From positions 3,720,001 to 3,784,000 of the forward strand of contig LR134136.1 in assembly GCA_900635495.1 (NCBI GenBank): a stretch of 64,000 nucleotides of DNA, read 5' to 3'. Shown piece after piece: positions 1 through 8,436 of this stretch. Both the position numbers and the translations under genes were made by a program. This DNA is from Atlantibacter hermannii. GTDB lineage: Bacteria; Pseudomonadota; Gammaproteobacteria; Enterobacterales; Enterobacteriaceae. Below the pieces are notes generated by a model. The model was not told the origin of the DNA, did not search any database, and saw nothing but the letters and a program-made list of their open reading frames with translations. Numbering within the stretch: the stretch's first letter is position 1; each line of letters opens with the position of its first letter.

Positions 1-109
1 CATTTATCGCCACCAGCGTGATTTCCGCACGCCGCCCGGACTCGTATAACGCGCGAACCACGTTGCGCCCGATACGACCGAATCCGTTTACCGCAATGCG
101 TAATGTCAT
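1..109 (-). CDS. epd: Erythrose-4-phosphate dehydrogenase, N-terminal fragment (runs off window)
   Basis: The reverse strand encodes a start followed by MTLRIAVNGFGRIGRN, the Rossmann nucleotide-binding start of the GAPDH family. Epd oxidises D-erythrose 4-phosphate to 4-phosphoerythronate in the cytoplasm, the first step of pyridoxal phosphate synthesis. I chose Epd over GapA because the neighbours (yggC-yggD-yggF-yggP-cmtAB-tktA) reproduce the E. coli epd locus. Only about 36 codons are visible; pgk and fbaA would lie beyond the left edge. The start ATG is at 107-109. A good CRP-like site lies about 185 bp upstream. Confidence 0.9.
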   Translation of the reverse strand, partial: MTLRIAVNGFGRIGRNVVRALYESGRRAEITLVAIN

Positions 110-479
110 AGAGGCATTCCAGGTGAAATAAGTGGCTGACAGGGTAATGCAGCGACGTCACCAGGGGAATCCTTGCTAACCATAAACGCGCTTCAATCGG
201 TTAAATGTCGAGCAAATTACTAACTGAAACGCTTCAGCTAGGATAAGCGAAACGCGGAATAAAAGATATTCCTCACCGCCGTGTAAAAACTGATATCTGA
301 TCCACATCACATTTCTATGCAAATCTGCCCGGTGAATTATTCCAAATGCAGAATTATTGATAAGGGTGGTCGAATTTGTTACTTCCTCTGAATGCCATTT
401 TCTGATTTATATCAGCGATTCATTGGTGACGAGCCTGTATTATTTGCCGCACGTCCGAGTTTCGGAGTAACCCTAATCC
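110..479. other. Divergent intergenic region between epd and the PPC/ECF operon
   Basis: This 370 bp non-coding stretch must carry the epd promoters (leftward) and the promoter of the PPC/ECF operon (rightward). The only clear motif is a CRP-like palindrome at 293-314. The segment from about 315 to 455 is AT-rich and probably forms the rightward promoter and leader. I see no recognisable riboswitch and no convincing ORF in it. Confidence 0.6.
293..314. promoter_or_regulatory. Candidate CRP-binding site
   Basis: The 22 bp match the CRP consensus at 18 positions. The core is TCTGA-N6-TCACA followed by TTT. E. coli epd has a cAMP-CRP-dependent promoter (established for the gapB operon), which supports the reading. 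The site lies between two divergent units, so it could also act on the PPC/ECF operon. That second role is inference. Confidence 0.6.
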
Positions 480-926
480 ATGTCACAAACATCTCTTACT
501 TTTTCACCTGTTTCCGGGGCGCGTTTCTATGCGTTACGTCTCCTTCCCGGCGACGAGGTTCTCAGCCAGCTACGCGCATTTATTCAGCATCATCAACTTC
601 AGGCCGCCTGGATTGCCGGGTGTACCGGAAGCCTGAGCGATGTCGCGCTGCGCTATGCAGGACAGGAAGAAACCACCCTGCTCTGCGGAACCTATGAGGT
701 GATTTCAATGAGCGGAACACTGGAGCTCACCGGTGAGCATCTGCACCTCTCCATTTCCGATCCCCATGGCGCGATGCTGGGGGGCCATATGATGCCCGGC
801 AGCACTGTTCGCACCACGCTTGAAATCATTATCGGCGAGTTAACGGAACTCGCGTTCAGCCGCCAACCTTGTGCAATTTCCGGTTACGAAGAACTGGTCG
901 TCAACACACGTTCCGAATCCCTATAA
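480..926 (+). CDS. PPC (DUF296) domain protein, first gene of an ECF transporter operon
   Basis: A 148-residue cytoplasmic protein made of a single PPC/DUF296 domain. The fold appears in plant AHL DNA-binding proteins and in many small bacterial proteins. The family signature is visible near residues 92-115 as SISDPHG, then GGHMMPGSTV and TTLEI. There is no signal peptide or membrane segment. GGAG at 464-467 precedes the ATG by 12 bp. It sits 14 bp upstream of the S-component gene, so it is probably cotranscribed with the transporter. Bacterial PPC proteins have no settled function. It could bind the transported ligand, act as a regulator or be an enzyme. A Salmonella counterpart is, as I recall it, described only as a putative DNA-binding protein. 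Confidence 0.75.
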   Translation: MSQTSLTFSPVSGARFYALRLLPGDEVLSQLRAFIQHHQLQAAWIAGCTGSLSDVALRYAGQEETTLLCGTYEVISMSGTLELTGEHLHLSISDPHGAMLGGHMMPGSTVRTTLEIIIGELTELAFSRQPCAISGYEELVVNTRSESL

Positions 927-940
927 ATAGAGGTCAATTT

Positions 941-1519
941 ATGGCTCAGCGCCAATTTTCAAGTCAATCTCTGGCACTCATCGTTATCGCCGTCGCCATT
1001 AACATGATCGGTGGGCAACTTATCAGCATGCTCAAGCTGCCTGTCTTTCTCGATTCCATCGGTACGTTAATTAGCGCCGTACTGCTTGGTCCGCTGATTG
1101 GCATGTTAACCGGGCTTATTACCAATTTAATCTGGGGATTACTGACCGATCCCATCGCTGCCGCCTTTGCGCCTGTGGCGATGGTCATCGGTCTGGTGGC
1201 CGGATGGCTGGCGAAAGCTGGCTGGTTCCGTACACTGCCGAAGGTCATCCTCAGCGGCGTCGTCATTACCCTTGCGGTAACCGTTGTGGCGGTGCCTATC
1301 CGTACTGCGCTGTTTGCAGGTGTGACCGGCAGCGGCGCGGATTTGCTGGTCGCCTGGATGCACTCTATGGGCCAGAACCTGGTCGAATCAGTGGCCTTGA
1401 CGGTATTGGGCGCCAACCTGGTCGATAAAATCCTGACGGCGGTAATTGTCTGGATCCTGCTGCGTCAGCTTCCTCAACGTACGGCTCGCCATTTCCCGGC
1501 GATGTCGGCTGTACGGTAA
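941..1519 (+). CDS. ECF transporter substrate-binding (S) component
   Basis: A 192-residue, very hydrophobic protein with about six membrane segments. Alternating glycine-rich helices around residues 10-95 (for example LLGPLIGMLTGLITNLIWG) are typical of S-components of energy-coupling factor vitamin transporters. It is followed without a gap by the T-component gene and then two ATPase genes. This is the dedicated-module (group I) arrangement, in which one S protein has its own energizing module. The start at 941 is preceded by AGAGG (929-933). The substrate cannot be deduced: no riboswitch or biosynthetic gene is linked, only the PPC protein. Confidence 0.8.
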   Translation: MAQRQFSSQSLALIVIAVAINMIGGQLISMLKLPVFLDSIGTLISAVLLGPLIGMLTGLITNLIWGLLTDPIAAAFAPVAMVIGLVAGWLAKAGWFRTLPKVILSGVVITLAVTVVAVPIRTALFAGVTGSGADLLVAWMHSMGQNLVESVALTVLGANLVDKILTAVIVWILLRQLPQRTARHFPAMSAVR

Positions 1520-2227
1520 ATGCATCCATTTACCTCTTTAACGCTGTGGGCGTGGGCGGCTTGTACCACGCTCCTGCTGCCTGCCGGGGCGATCCTGGCC
1601 GTTTATAGCGCAACAACGTTCGCCTCGCTGTTAGTGTTTCGGTCGACCCGCCTGCGGGCGCGTTATGTCGCCTGGCTGATGTTTTCACTGGGCGCAGGAC
1701 TGTGGCTGGTGCACGGAGGATGGCTCACCGAATGGATCAGCGGGCATCCACGCGATCCACAACGTTGGGCCGACGCGATTACGCTGTGGCTACGGATTCT
1801 GGCGATTGTCTCCACCTCGCAACTGTGGATGGCATGGGTTCCGGCCCGCAAATTTACCCGTGCCCTGTTTGCCAGCCGCCTGCCACCTGGCATCGCCTAT
1901 GTTTTCGCCGGGCCGCTGCTGGTTGTGGAACAGCTTAAACGCCAGTTAGCAATTATTCATGAGGCGCAGCGTGCACGAGGCGTTCCGCTGGATGAAGCCT
2001 GGCATCGCCGTTTGCGCGCCATGCCGGCCTTAATTGTGCCGCTCACCCATAATGCGCTCAACGATTTAACCGTCCGCGGCGCGGCGCTGGATATGCGGGG
2101 ATTTCGTCTGCATCGCACACGCACTACGTTGTGGGCTCCGCCTGACAGCACGCTACAACGTCTGGCCCGCTACGGCATGGTAATACTGATGATAGCCGAG
2201 ACAGGAGTCTGGATATGGTTACGTTAG
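1520..2227 (+). CDS. ECF transporter transmembrane (T) component
   Basis: A 235-residue membrane protein of the EcfT/CbiQ family, which couples ATP hydrolysis to S-component movement. Hydrophobic helices cover about residues 8-40, 50-72 and 85-107, with another at the C-terminus. The cytoplasmic coupling region shows the diagnostic Ala-Arg-Gly motif at about 152-154 and a second Arg-Gly motif (MRG) at about 192-194. These contact the two ATPases. The ATG follows directly after the S-component stop codon. The 3' end overlaps the first ATPase gene by 13 bp, which points to translational coupling. Confidence 0.82.
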   Translation: MHPFTSLTLWAWAACTTLLLPAGAILAVYSATTFASLLVFRSTRLRARYVAWLMFSLGAGLWLVHGGWLTEWISGHPRDPQRWADAITLWLRILAIVSTSQLWMAWVPARKFTRALFASRLPPGIAYVFAGPLLVVEQLKRQLAIIHEAQRARGVPLDEAWHRRLRAMPALIVPLTHNALNDLTVRGAALDMRGFRLHRTRTTLWAPPDSTLQRLARYGMVILMIAETGVWIWLR

Positions 2228-2892
2228 AGCAGTTTCGCTATCACCAAACACATTCCCAGCGCACACCGGCCTGCTTCGATTTTCACTACGACCAACCCGG
2301 TATGGTGGCCATTTTTGGCGATAATGGCAGCGGAAAAAGTACACTGGCGCAACTGATGGCAGGCTGGTATCCCGATTTTCTTCCCGGAGAAATTGAGGGC
2401 ACAGGCACATTGCTGGGTAACCCCATCGGCCAACTGTCACTCGTCGAACAGTCGAGTACCATCCAGCTTGTACAGCAATCGCCCTACCTCCAGCTTTCCG
2501 GCTGTACGTTTAGCGTTGAAGAGGAAGTGGCGTTTGGCCCGGAAAACCTTTGTCTTACCGAAGCGGAAATTATACACCGCATCGATGCTGCACTGACACT
2601 GACAGAATGCCAACCGTTGCGCCATCGTCATCCCGGAACACTGTCCGGCGGTGAAACCCAGCGGGTTGTTATTGCCAGTGCGCTCGCCATGGAGCCCAGA
2701 ATATTGATTCTGGATGAGGCATTCAGTCGCCTGACGGCTCAGGCCACGGCAATGCTGCTGGAGAGACTGCAACACTGGGCGCAGAAACAGCATGCTTTGG
2801 TCGTGTTTTTCGAGCGCAATCATTCTCCTTTTCTCAGCCACTGCCAGCAGGCATGGCAACTGCGCGACGGAGTACTGTCACCGCTATGCTAA
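2215..2892 (+). CDS. ECF transporter ATP-binding protein, first ATPase
   Basis: A 225-residue ABC ATPase. Walker A is GDNGSGKST at about 35-43, the Q-loop is LVQQSPYLQL around 85-94, the signature LSGGETQ is at 143-149 and Walker B ILILDEA is at 163-169. All catalytic motifs are intact. The segment after Walker B reads FSRLTAQ and the H-loop region reads FFERNHS, both mildly unusual. It overlaps the T-component gene by 13 bp and the next ATPase gene by 7 bp. It most likely forms a heterodimer with the downstream ATPase under the T protein at the inner membrane. Confidence 0.85.
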   Translation: MVTLEQFRYHQTHSQRTPACFDFHYDQPGMVAIFGDNGSGKSTLAQLMAGWYPDFLPGEIEGTGTLLGNPIGQLSLVEQSSTIQLVQQSPYLQLSGCTFSVEEEVAFGPENLCLTEAEIIHRIDAALTLTECQPLRHRHPGTLSGGETQRVVIASALAMEPRILILDEAFSRLTAQATAMLLERLQHWAQKQHALVVFFERNHSPFLSHCQQAWQLRDGVLSPLC

Positions 2893-3569
2893 CGCTCAAC
2901 CAGATAACCTATCGCTGGCCGAACGCCGCCGATGACTGCTTATGCGATATCTCACTTGAACTCCGGGAAGGCGAATGGCTGGCGTTGACGGGCGATAATG
3001 GCGCGGGAAAATCCACGCTGCTGCGCATCATGGCGGGGCTGCTTATGCCCTCCTCCGGCACGATCGCGGTTCAAAACCGCGCAATGGCGCAACTGAAAAA
3101 CAGGGAGCGCGCCACCCTACTCGGCGTCCTGTTTCAGGAAGCTGAAAATCAAATTTTTCACAGTAAAGTCTCAGAGGAAGTTGCATTCGGGCTACGCCTG
3201 CAGAAGCGCCCCGCATCTGAAGTTGCGCAACGCACTGCGGCGGCATTGCGAATGTGTCAACTGGAGGACGTCGCGGACGCGCATCCGCTGGATCTGCATA
3301 CTGCGCAGCGCCGAATGGTGGCTGTTGCCAGTCTGGAGGCGCTTGCCCCGGCAATCCTGTTACTGGATGAACCCAGCCGGGATTTTGATACGCACTGGCT
3401 TGGCGTCTTCGAGCGCTGGCTGGCGGAATGCCGGGCGCGTGGCACAAGTGTTGTCGCCATTAGTCATGACGCTGCATTTACGCAGCGCCATTTCTCGCGG
3501 GTGGTTCGATTGCATAACAAAAAACTCACGCAACCCGATATTCACCCGTCGCTGTCATCTCCAGCGTAA
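2886..3569 (+). CDS. ECF transporter ATP-binding protein, second ATPase with degenerate signature motif
   Basis: A 227-residue ABC ATPase. I chose the ATG at 2886, which overlaps the previous stop codon, over an upstream in-frame ATG at 2853 because the family starts at MLTLNQITYRW. Walker A GDNGAGKST and Walker B ILLLDEPS are intact. Where LSGGQ is expected the protein reads LDLHTAQRR, and the D-loop reads RDFD instead of GLD. One of the two ATP sites of the heterodimer may therefore be non-canonical, as in asymmetric ABC exporters. Its last 44 bp overlap the convergent yggC gene. I saw no frameshift that would explain the missing motif. Confidence 0.82.
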   Translation: MLTLNQITYRWPNAADDCLCDISLELREGEWLALTGDNGAGKSTLLRIMAGLLMPSSGTIAVQNRAMAQLKNRERATLLGVLFQEAENQIFHSKVSEEVAFGLRLQKRPASEVAQRTAAALRMCQLEDVADAHPLDLHTAQRRMVAVASLEALAPAILLLDEPSRDFDTHWLGVFERWLAECRARGTSVVAISHDAAFTQRHFSRVVRLHNKKLTQPDIHPSLSSPA

Positions 3570-4236
3570 CATCGGCAGGCTGGCTCTCTTCAAGTACCCG
3601 ACGAACATTCGGTTCGTCGGTACGCGCGTAAAACGCCTCAGCATCAGCCTGTGACAACCCACCAGCCCGCTTACGGCCTACCAGTCGGGTCCGGAGCGCG
3701 TTGGCAGGGGCGCGAATAAACAGCGAGTAATCACAAAACTCAGCTAATGCTCGCCATCTTTCGTCATTCCGCAATAACCAGTTTCCCTCAACAATCACAA
3801 TCGGCGCGGTCACCCATATTGCTTCTTCTACCGGATCGTGTTTTTGCCGGTCATACTGCGGCCAGAAACCTTCTCCGTCCCTTATCTGACGCAGATTCTG
3901 CGCGAGTTTTTCAACATCAAAGGTTTCCGGCGCCCCTTTGTACGCCCGCAGATGATGGGCATCCAGCCAGCTGTTGTAGTGATGAAAACCATCCATTGGC
4001 AACGTCTGAATCTTCGGCAGGTTTGGGTCCTGATGTGAGAGATGCTCCCAGAACGTTGTCAGTGTCGATTTACCCGTACCCGGCGGCGCGCAGAGAAAAA
4101 CTATCGTACGTCGCTGCGGATTATCAGCATGTATTTTCGCCAGCTGTTGTAATAACGGCTTATGGACATTCGTTATCTCATCATCGTGGTAATGTGCTTC
4201 AACCTGTAGCCCATTAACCGTTAGTTCGATTTTCAC
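3526..4236 (-). CDS. yggC: YggC, P-loop sugar/nucleoside kinase-like protein
   Basis: A 236-residue cytoplasmic protein close in length to E. coli YggC (about 237). The P-loop CAPPGTGKST lies near residues 49-58. The motif PMDGFHHYN matches the uridine kinase/pantothenate kinase-like fold, and the lid region is rich in arginine. The substrate is unknown; a phosphorylated hexose or hexitol derivative is a guess from the neighbouring PTS and dehydrogenase genes. It begins with GTG, overlapping the yggD stop as GTGA, so it is the last gene of the yggDC unit. Its 3' end overlaps the convergent ECF ATPase gene by 44 bp. Confidence 0.85.
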   Translation of the reverse strand: MKIELTVNGLQVEAHYHDDEITNVHKPLLQQLAKIHADNPQRRTIVFLCAPPGTGKSTLTTFWEHLSHQDPNLPKIQTLPMDGFHHYNSWLDAHHLRAYKGAPETFDVEKLAQNLRQIRDGEGFWPQYDRQKHDPVEEAIWVTAPIVIVEGNWLLRNDERWRALAEFCDYSLFIRAPANALRTRLVGRKRAGGLSQADAEAFYARTDEPNVRRVLEESQPADVTLEMTATGEYRVA

Positions 4237-4743
4237 GGCGTTAATTCCTTTAAAATCGCCGTCACTGCCAGCGCCATTGCCGTCTTGACCATTGCGCTAA
4301 ATCGCACCTCGGACCACGCAGCAAAGTCGGCAAATTTCATCGACTCCAGCGCACCGTAGAGCGTCGCGTTGCGGGTAATGCTGTTTACGTTGCTGATAAA
4401 ATCCCAGGTAATGTCATCGGCAAAACCGGGGACAGTCTCCTGCTCGTTCAGGTACTGACAGAACCGGGGAGAAATGGGTGATATCGGCATAAAGCCATTT
4501 ATCCATTTTTCCGAGCGCATAAATCAGCCGTAACGCAACCTCAATATCATCAAGTGGCCCGCTCTGCGCGAGTAACGGCTTCACTGCATATTCCACGATC
4601 TCTTCATCGTTATTCACGAACAGCGACGGCAAAAAGCGCTTAATGCCCTGGAGCAAAATGGTATGTGCCGTCGTCATAAACGAACGTAAGTCACGTTGAG
4701 CATCCAGTTGCTCAAGCACATCGTCTTCTGTCAGCGTCGTCAT
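4233..4743 (-). CDS. yggD: YggD, MtlR-family regulator (frame broken by one extra base)
   Basis: Residues in two frames together reproduce the MtlR/YggD family (about 169 aa). The N-terminal part runs from MTTLTEDDVLEQ to YADITHFS, and the second frame continues as YLNEQE to KELTP. The break sits in a run of four C on the reverse strand near 4469-4472; deleting one C gives THFSRFCQYLNEQ and restores the family sequence. The family includes the mannitol operon repressor MtlR, which fits its place in a mannitol-like PTS cluster. The break is probably a sequencing error, given similar breaks in essential genes of this window. Confidence 0.85.
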
Positions 4744-4758
4744 TCGTTTCCCGATAAG

Positions 4759-5730
4759 TCACCATGAATGCAGAGAGTCTATTATATTACACGTTCGATC
4801 CGCGCCGCCGATCAGTAAAGTTTGCGTGCGCACACCATTCGCAACCTGTTGGATCCCTTTAACAAGATCGCCGCCCGTCACACCCGTTGCGCTGAAAAGG
4901 ATGGTATTCCCCGCAACCAGTTCATCGAGCGTATAGATACGGTTGATCCCGACGCCCATCTCCGCGCAGCGCTGATGTTCCTGCGCCGCAATCAGACGGT
5001 TATCCGCGCTGTCACCTTTCGCTTCGCAAAAATCGATCAGCTCAGCCTGCATATCGCCCCCCAGCGCTTTAACCGCACAGGCGGAAATCACCCCTTCTGG
5101 CGCGCCGCCGATTGTATACATCAGGTCATAGGGATTTTCCTGCATACAGGCCAGCACACTGGCGGCCACATCCCCATCGGGCAGAGCAAAGACTTTAACC
5201 CCAAGCCGCGTCGCCTCGGCAATCGCCGGCTGAAGTCGCGGTTTATCCAGCGTCACCATGCGCAATCGCTCAAGGGGTTTGCCCAACGCATCAGCTACAT
5301 TACGCAGATTCTCCGCCAACGGCAGCGCCAGATTGATTGCCCCTTTCGCATACCGGTTAACCACCAGTTTTTTCATGTACATATCCGGGGCGTGCAACAA
5401 ACTGCCGCGGGGGGCGAACGCCATTACAGCCAGCGCGTTGCTTTGCCCCATCGCCACCATGCGGGTTCCTTCAATGGGGTCGACGGCGATATCTACCTCG
5501 GGTCCAATGCCGCTTCCCACTTCCTCGCCAATCCACAGCATCGGCGCACGATCAATTTCCCCTTCGCCAATGACGATGCGCCCACGGATAGCAATGCTGT
5601 TCAACGCTTCCCGCATCGCCGTCACCGCCAGACCATCAATCTTGTTCTTATCACCGCACCCGGTTTGCGGCCAGGCGGCCAGTGCGGCCTGCTCCGTAAT
5701 GCGAAAGAGCGGCCATGCCAGCGACATCAT
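4759..5730 (-). CDS. yggF: YggF, class II (GlpX-like) fructose-1,6-bisphosphatase
   Basis: A 323-residue protein of the GlpX/YggF family, which hydrolyses fructose 1,6-bisphosphate to fructose 6-phosphate with a divalent metal (Mn in known members). The metal and phosphate motifs are visible: GEGEID at about 55-60, DPIEGT at 84-89, and GGAPEGVISA in the second half. The length matches E. coli YggF (321). The start overlaps the yggP stop by 4 bp. Its position between a hexitol PTS/dehydrogenase and yggD suggests a role in disposing of the PTS sugar phosphate, though that is inferred. Confidence 0.93.
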   Translation of the reverse strand: MMSLAWPLFRITEQAALAAWPQTGCGDKNKIDGLAVTAMREALNSIAIRGRIVIGEGEIDRAPMLWIGEEVGSGIGPEVDIAVDPIEGTRMVAMGQSNALAVMAFAPRGSLLHAPDMYMKKLVVNRYAKGAINLALPLAENLRNVADALGKPLERLRMVTLDKPRLQPAIAEATRLGVKVFALPDGDVAASVLACMQENPYDLMYTIGGAPEGVISACAVKALGGDMQAELIDFCEAKGDSADNRLIAAQEHQRCAEMGVGINRIYTLDELVAGNTILFSATGVTGGDLVKGIQQVANGVRTQTLLIGGADRTCNIIDSLHSW

Positions 5731-7005
5731 AGCGCCGCCTCCCCGGTATCCACGCCGAACTGCGCCAGCAGGTATTTTTCGGCCTTTTCATTCCAGATGC
5801 CGTGCGTCTCCTCTACCAGCCGCGCCAGTTCTTTGAATAAGGGGTCCGTTTTCCCTTTCTCCGCAAAATCAGCAATGGCGGTTAACGGCATCGTCACCCC
5901 GTTATAAATCAGCTTTTTACCGCCTGGGATGTTGGGTAAGTTCAGAACGGTTTCTGGAACGGCATCAAGCCCGCCAATATGTGTCACCATAAACGACGGT
6001 TGTAGCTGGCCGGTAGCACTGAGCGCGATGGCCTCTTTCATATCATCCGTTGAACCACCCGACGTCCCGACAACGTGGGTGCTGTTGTAATGCACGTTAT
6101 AAAAATTAAACGGCACTTTGAAATGACTGTCAGTAGGGCCGGCAAAGAAATTCAGGCAACCGTCTTCCCCCAGAAGATCGTCGGCCATTTCAACGACGGC
6201 GGGTACGGCCGCATACACAAAGACATCATCAAAACCTGCGTCCTGGGTTAACGCACGCAACGTCGCCGCAGGGTTATCCATACCGCGGGTATTCACGTAG
6301 ATAAGCTCAATCCCTTTTTTCGCCGCCAGCTCAACGGGCAACAGTTTTTTCGCCTGGGTGAGTCGCACCTCATCAATATCAACCACCACCACCCGCGAAG
6401 GCTGAATGGGACCGTTAATGGCGTAATCTATTGCGCCTATTCCCATCGGTCCGGCACATGCCAGAAGCGCAATGTTTCCCCCCGGCTTAATTCCCATACG
6501 ATGCTCATAAACGTAAGGCGTGGTGTGATAGTTCGCGTTATAAGCACCAATGATGCAGCACATTGGTTCGGCCAGGGATGCAGCGGCAAAATAAGAGCCG
6601 TGATACGGTAAAACACAGCCCAGATTAATGGCCACTTCCGGGATAATCATATACGTCGCATTGCCGCCAAAATATTCGTAGCTGTATCCCGCCGAATATC
6701 CACTTGGCAATCCCATTGCTGGCTGTAAAACAAAAACGCTGGCCTTTCTTATAACGATGGGTAAGGTTTTTACCCACTTCTACAATGATGCCTGCACACT
6801 CATGTCCGGTAATAACCGGGTGATTTTCCAGATCGTCCGGCACGCGTTTATGCTCGCTTCCCAGCGTAGCCGCTTTCCAGGTAGATAAACACACGCTGTC
6901 GGATATTACGCTCACTAACAATTCGTTTTCTGTAATAGCAGGCAATTCAAATTCGCGGATACGAATATCCTGCTTGCCATAGATGGCAGCAACTTTCGTT
7001 TTCAT
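5727..7005 (-). CDS. yggP: YggP, zinc-type medium-chain dehydrogenase (frame broken by one extra base)
   Basis: The two reading frames join to a 425-residue medium-chain dehydrogenase of the length expected for E. coli YggP. GHECAGIIVEVG, the zinc-site/GHE motif, lies around residues 65-76. The Rossmann segment CAGPMGIGAIDYA lies in the middle. The break is in a T5 run on the reverse strand (A run at 6732-6736): with four T the protein reads GQRFVLQPAMGLPSG. I prefer the ATG at 7005, which has GGAG about 6 bp upstream, over the GTG at 7011. It probably oxidises a hexitol phosphate brought in by CmtAB; the substrate is not established. Confidence 0.85.
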
Positions 7006-7029
7006 ATTCACTCCAAAAATAGCTGAAGA

Positions 7030-8409
7030 TTAATTCGCGGTAAGGCGCTTAAATAAGTCATCCAGGAGTGGATCGCCAATATAGTTTTTGATCAGTACTA
7101 ATGGTTTTTCACTCACACGTTTAACGCGACCTTCAAGACTGGCATGGGTGACAATAATGTCGGCATCTGGCGGCACGTTTTCGATCGCATAATGCGTGAC
7201 ATTAATATCCAGCCCCGCTTTTTCCAGACGCTTTCGAAAAGTGGTGGCGCCCATTGCACTGGACCCCATTCCCGCATCACAAACAAACGCAACACGTTTG
7301 ATATTTTTATAAGCGAATTGACCTTCCTGCTTCATTGCCTTGACGGTTCGGGACGATTCAGCAAAGCCATCTTCATTTTCTGTTTCGAGGTTCTTTTCCA
7401 TTTTCAGGATTAACGCGGTAATAACAAAAGTTACCACTGTTCCCGCTGTGACACCTGCAATCGTTGCCAGGAATGAGCCTTTTGGCGTCAATGCCAGATA
7501 AGCGAATATTGATCCCGGACTCGGGCCTGCCACTAACCCACCGTTTAATAAATGAAACACCCATGTCCCGGTCATTCCCCCGGCAATCATGCCAATCAAC
7601 GTCAGAGGCTTCATCAACACATAGGGGAAATACAATTCATGGATACCGCCAAGGAAGTGGATAATCATCGCCCCTGGCGCGGACTTCTTGCTCATCCCTT
7701 TACCAAAGAAAGTAAAGCCGAGTAATAAACCCAGACCCGGCCCAGGGTTTGAGGCCACCATGAAGAAAATTGATTTCCCGGTCTCTGAGGCTTGTTGCAT
7801 TCCCAGCGGGTAATACACACCCTGATCGATAGCATTATTCAAAAAGAGGATTTTTGCTGGTTCGTTGATCACTGATAGCAATGGCAGATAGCCCGCATGC
7901 ACCAATGCTTCAATGCATCCTTTCACAAAATTATTGGCCACAAGCACCGCCGGGCCAATCACTTCAAACCCCAGCAAGCATAAGATCATTCCCGTAATAC
8001 CGAGAGAGAAGTTATTTATAACCATCTCAAAACCGGCTGGAATGCGTTTTTCAAGCAGACGGTCGATATGCTTAATCACCCAACCGCCGAGTGGACCCAT
8101 TACCATAGCGCCAAGGAACATCGGAATATCCGCGCCCACAATCACGCCAATAGTACCAATCCCACCCATGACTGCGCCACGCTTGCCTCCCACCAGATGC
8201 CCCCCGGTAGAGCCAATCATGACGGGCAATAAATAGGTAATCATCGGTCCAACAATTTTGGCGAACTGATCATTTGGCATCCAGCCGGTTGGAATAAATA
8301 ATGCGGTAATAAATCCCCAGGCAATAAAAGCACCAATGTTGGGAATGACCATCGCAGTCAAAAACCCGCCAAAAGCCTGGACTTTGGCACGAGCAGACTT
8401 GTTTTCCAT
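7030..8409 (-). CDS. cmtA: CmtA, mannitol-like PTS permease EIICB
   Basis: A 459-residue PTS permease, close to the 462 residues of E. coli CmtA. The first ~340 residues form the membrane EIIC domain of the mannitol family, with NNAIDQGVYYPLG and HFLGGIHELYFPYV as substrate-site segments. The C-terminal EIIB domain has the phosphorylated cysteine in the motif FVCDAGMGSS (Cys377). It lacks the EIIA domain of MtlA, which is supplied by the adjacent cmtB. It would import and phosphorylate a hexitol at the inner membrane. In K-12 the system is described as cryptic; here it is intact. Confidence 0.93.
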   Translation of the reverse strand: MENKSARAKVQAFGGFLTAMVIPNIGAFIAWGFITALFIPTGWMPNDQFAKIVGPMITYLLPVMIGSTGGHLVGGKRGAVMGGIGTIGVIVGADIPMFLGAMVMGPLGGWVIKHIDRLLEKRIPAGFEMVINNFSLGITGMILCLLGFEVIGPAVLVANNFVKGCIEALVHAGYLPLLSVINEPAKILFLNNAIDQGVYYPLGMQQASETGKSIFFMVASNPGPGLGLLLGFTFFGKGMSKKSAPGAMIIHFLGGIHELYFPYVLMKPLTLIGMIAGGMTGTWVFHLLNGGLVAGPSPGSIFAYLALTPKGSFLATIAGVTAGTVVTFVITALILKMEKNLETENEDGFAESSRTVKAMKQEGQFAYKNIKRVAFVCDAGMGSSAMGATTFRKRLEKAGLDINVTHYAIENVPPDADIIVTHASLEGRVKRVSEKPLVLIKNYIGDPLLDDLFKRLTAN

Positions 8410-8436
8410 AATAAAATCCTGAAAGGAGATTGTCAG

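Noticed and set aside
110..479. A vitamin riboswitch in front of the PPC/ECF operon
   Set aside because: I looked for thi-box, cobalamin and other core motifs seen with ECF systems and found none; only the TPP element at the far right end of the window is convincing.
4822..5907. 361-codon plus-strand frame opposite yggF/yggP
   Set aside because: Antisense shadow of intact, recognisable genes.
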